A DNA stretch of 64,000 bases from Pseudorhodobacter wandonensis. Its GTDB lineage: Bacteria > Pseudomonadota > Alphaproteobacteria > Rhodobacterales > Rhodobacteraceae. Position numbers and translations under genes: made by a program. The stretch is taken from assembly GCF_001202035.1 (NCBI RefSeq), contig NZ_LGHT01000015.1, forward strand, positions 24,575 through 88,574, given 5' to 3'. The notes under the pieces were generated by a model. The model saw nothing but the letters and a program-made list of their open reading frames with translations, was not told the origin of the DNA and did not search any database. This document shows, piece by piece, positions 63,866 through 64,000 of the stretch (position 1 is the stretch's first letter; every line of letters begins with the position of its first letter).

Positions 63866-64000
63866 ATGACAGAAGAGAAAGTAACCCCGCTGCGCCAGCG
63901 GATGATCGAAGACATGCGCATCCGTGGAATGGGGGACAAGGCGCAGAAGTCCCACATCCGTGCGATCAAGGATTTCGCCGTTTTCCTCGGACGATCACCC
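63866..64000 (+). CDS. Tyrosine recombinase/integrase, N-terminal part (IS91-associated type)
   Basis: The 45 visible codons read MTEEKVTPLRQRMIEDMRIR then GMGDKAQKSHIRAIKDF and run off the edge. This is the SAM-like N-terminal DNA-binding domain of the integrases found beside IS91-family transposases in Rhodobacterales and other proteobacteria (recalled). AGGAGG lies 5 nt before the ATG. The catalytic domain is outside the window, so activity cannot be judged. Confidence 0.85.
   Translation, partial: MTEEKVTPLRQRMIEDMRIRGMGDKAQKSHIRAIKDFAVFLGRSP

Overview
The window is chromosomal DNA from an alphaproteobacterium of the Rhodobacterales (Rhodobacteraceae/Roseobacteraceae group). This rests on the RegA-SenC/RegB-HvrA redox cluster beside ahcY, an Mcl1-type malyl-CoA lyase of the ethylmalonyl-CoA pathway, a kinase-less DivL-like PAS protein, CtrA boxes, and fragments of mobile genes common in this order. 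No photosynthesis genes are present. Base composition and gene packing look chromosomal. Genus cannot be fixed from the sequence.

Left third (1-30 kb) is mostly core genome. It runs ahcY (cut by the edge), an HD hydrolase, and hvrA-regA-senC divergent from regB. Next is a long co-directional run: divL-like, tsaE, amgK, murU, addB, addA, trxA, most joined by short overlaps. Then come mcl1, a three-gene D-glutamate/D-amino-acid catabolic unit (dgcN-dgcA-dat), a secreted YHYH protein, an N-formylglutamate amidohydrolase/DUF1244 pair, pyk, rpmI-rplT, pheS-aroC, a gamma-glutamyltransferase, and a STAS/anti-sigma-kinase-like pair.

Middle (30-55 kb) is accessory metabolism. It holds a thiolase, a free methionine sulfoxide reductase, a VOC protein, RluA, and an aldehyde dehydrogenase with a GAF-Fis regulator and a 26-bp palindrome. 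A complete sugar system follows: isomerase, split transketolase and FGGY kinase, divergent from an RbsABC-type importer with a DUF2291 lipoprotein and a DeoR regulator. Its gene content matches the non-oxidative D-apiose route. A SnoaL-like protein, a sulfotransferase and a LysR regulator separate it from a second RbsABC-type importer carrying transketolase and transaldolase.

Right part (55-64 kb) begins with decayed DNA: a degenerate tRNA-like sequence and a DUF2793 gene broken by two frameshifts, probably prophage debris. A LysR regulator is then divergent from a three-subunit flavin/iron-sulfur amine (opine or D-amino acid) dehydrogenase, a polar amino-acid ABC importer and RidA. The window ends inside a tyrosine recombinase of the type that travels with IS91-like elements.

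The strongest unexplained signals are two homologous intergenic elements (19.3 and 32.4 kb) sharing a 16-nt GC palindrome box, a covarying hairpin and a CtrA-like TTAA-N7-TTAA box at identical spacing; three dispersed hairpin repeats with a conserved tail; and the tRNA/DUF2793 relic.
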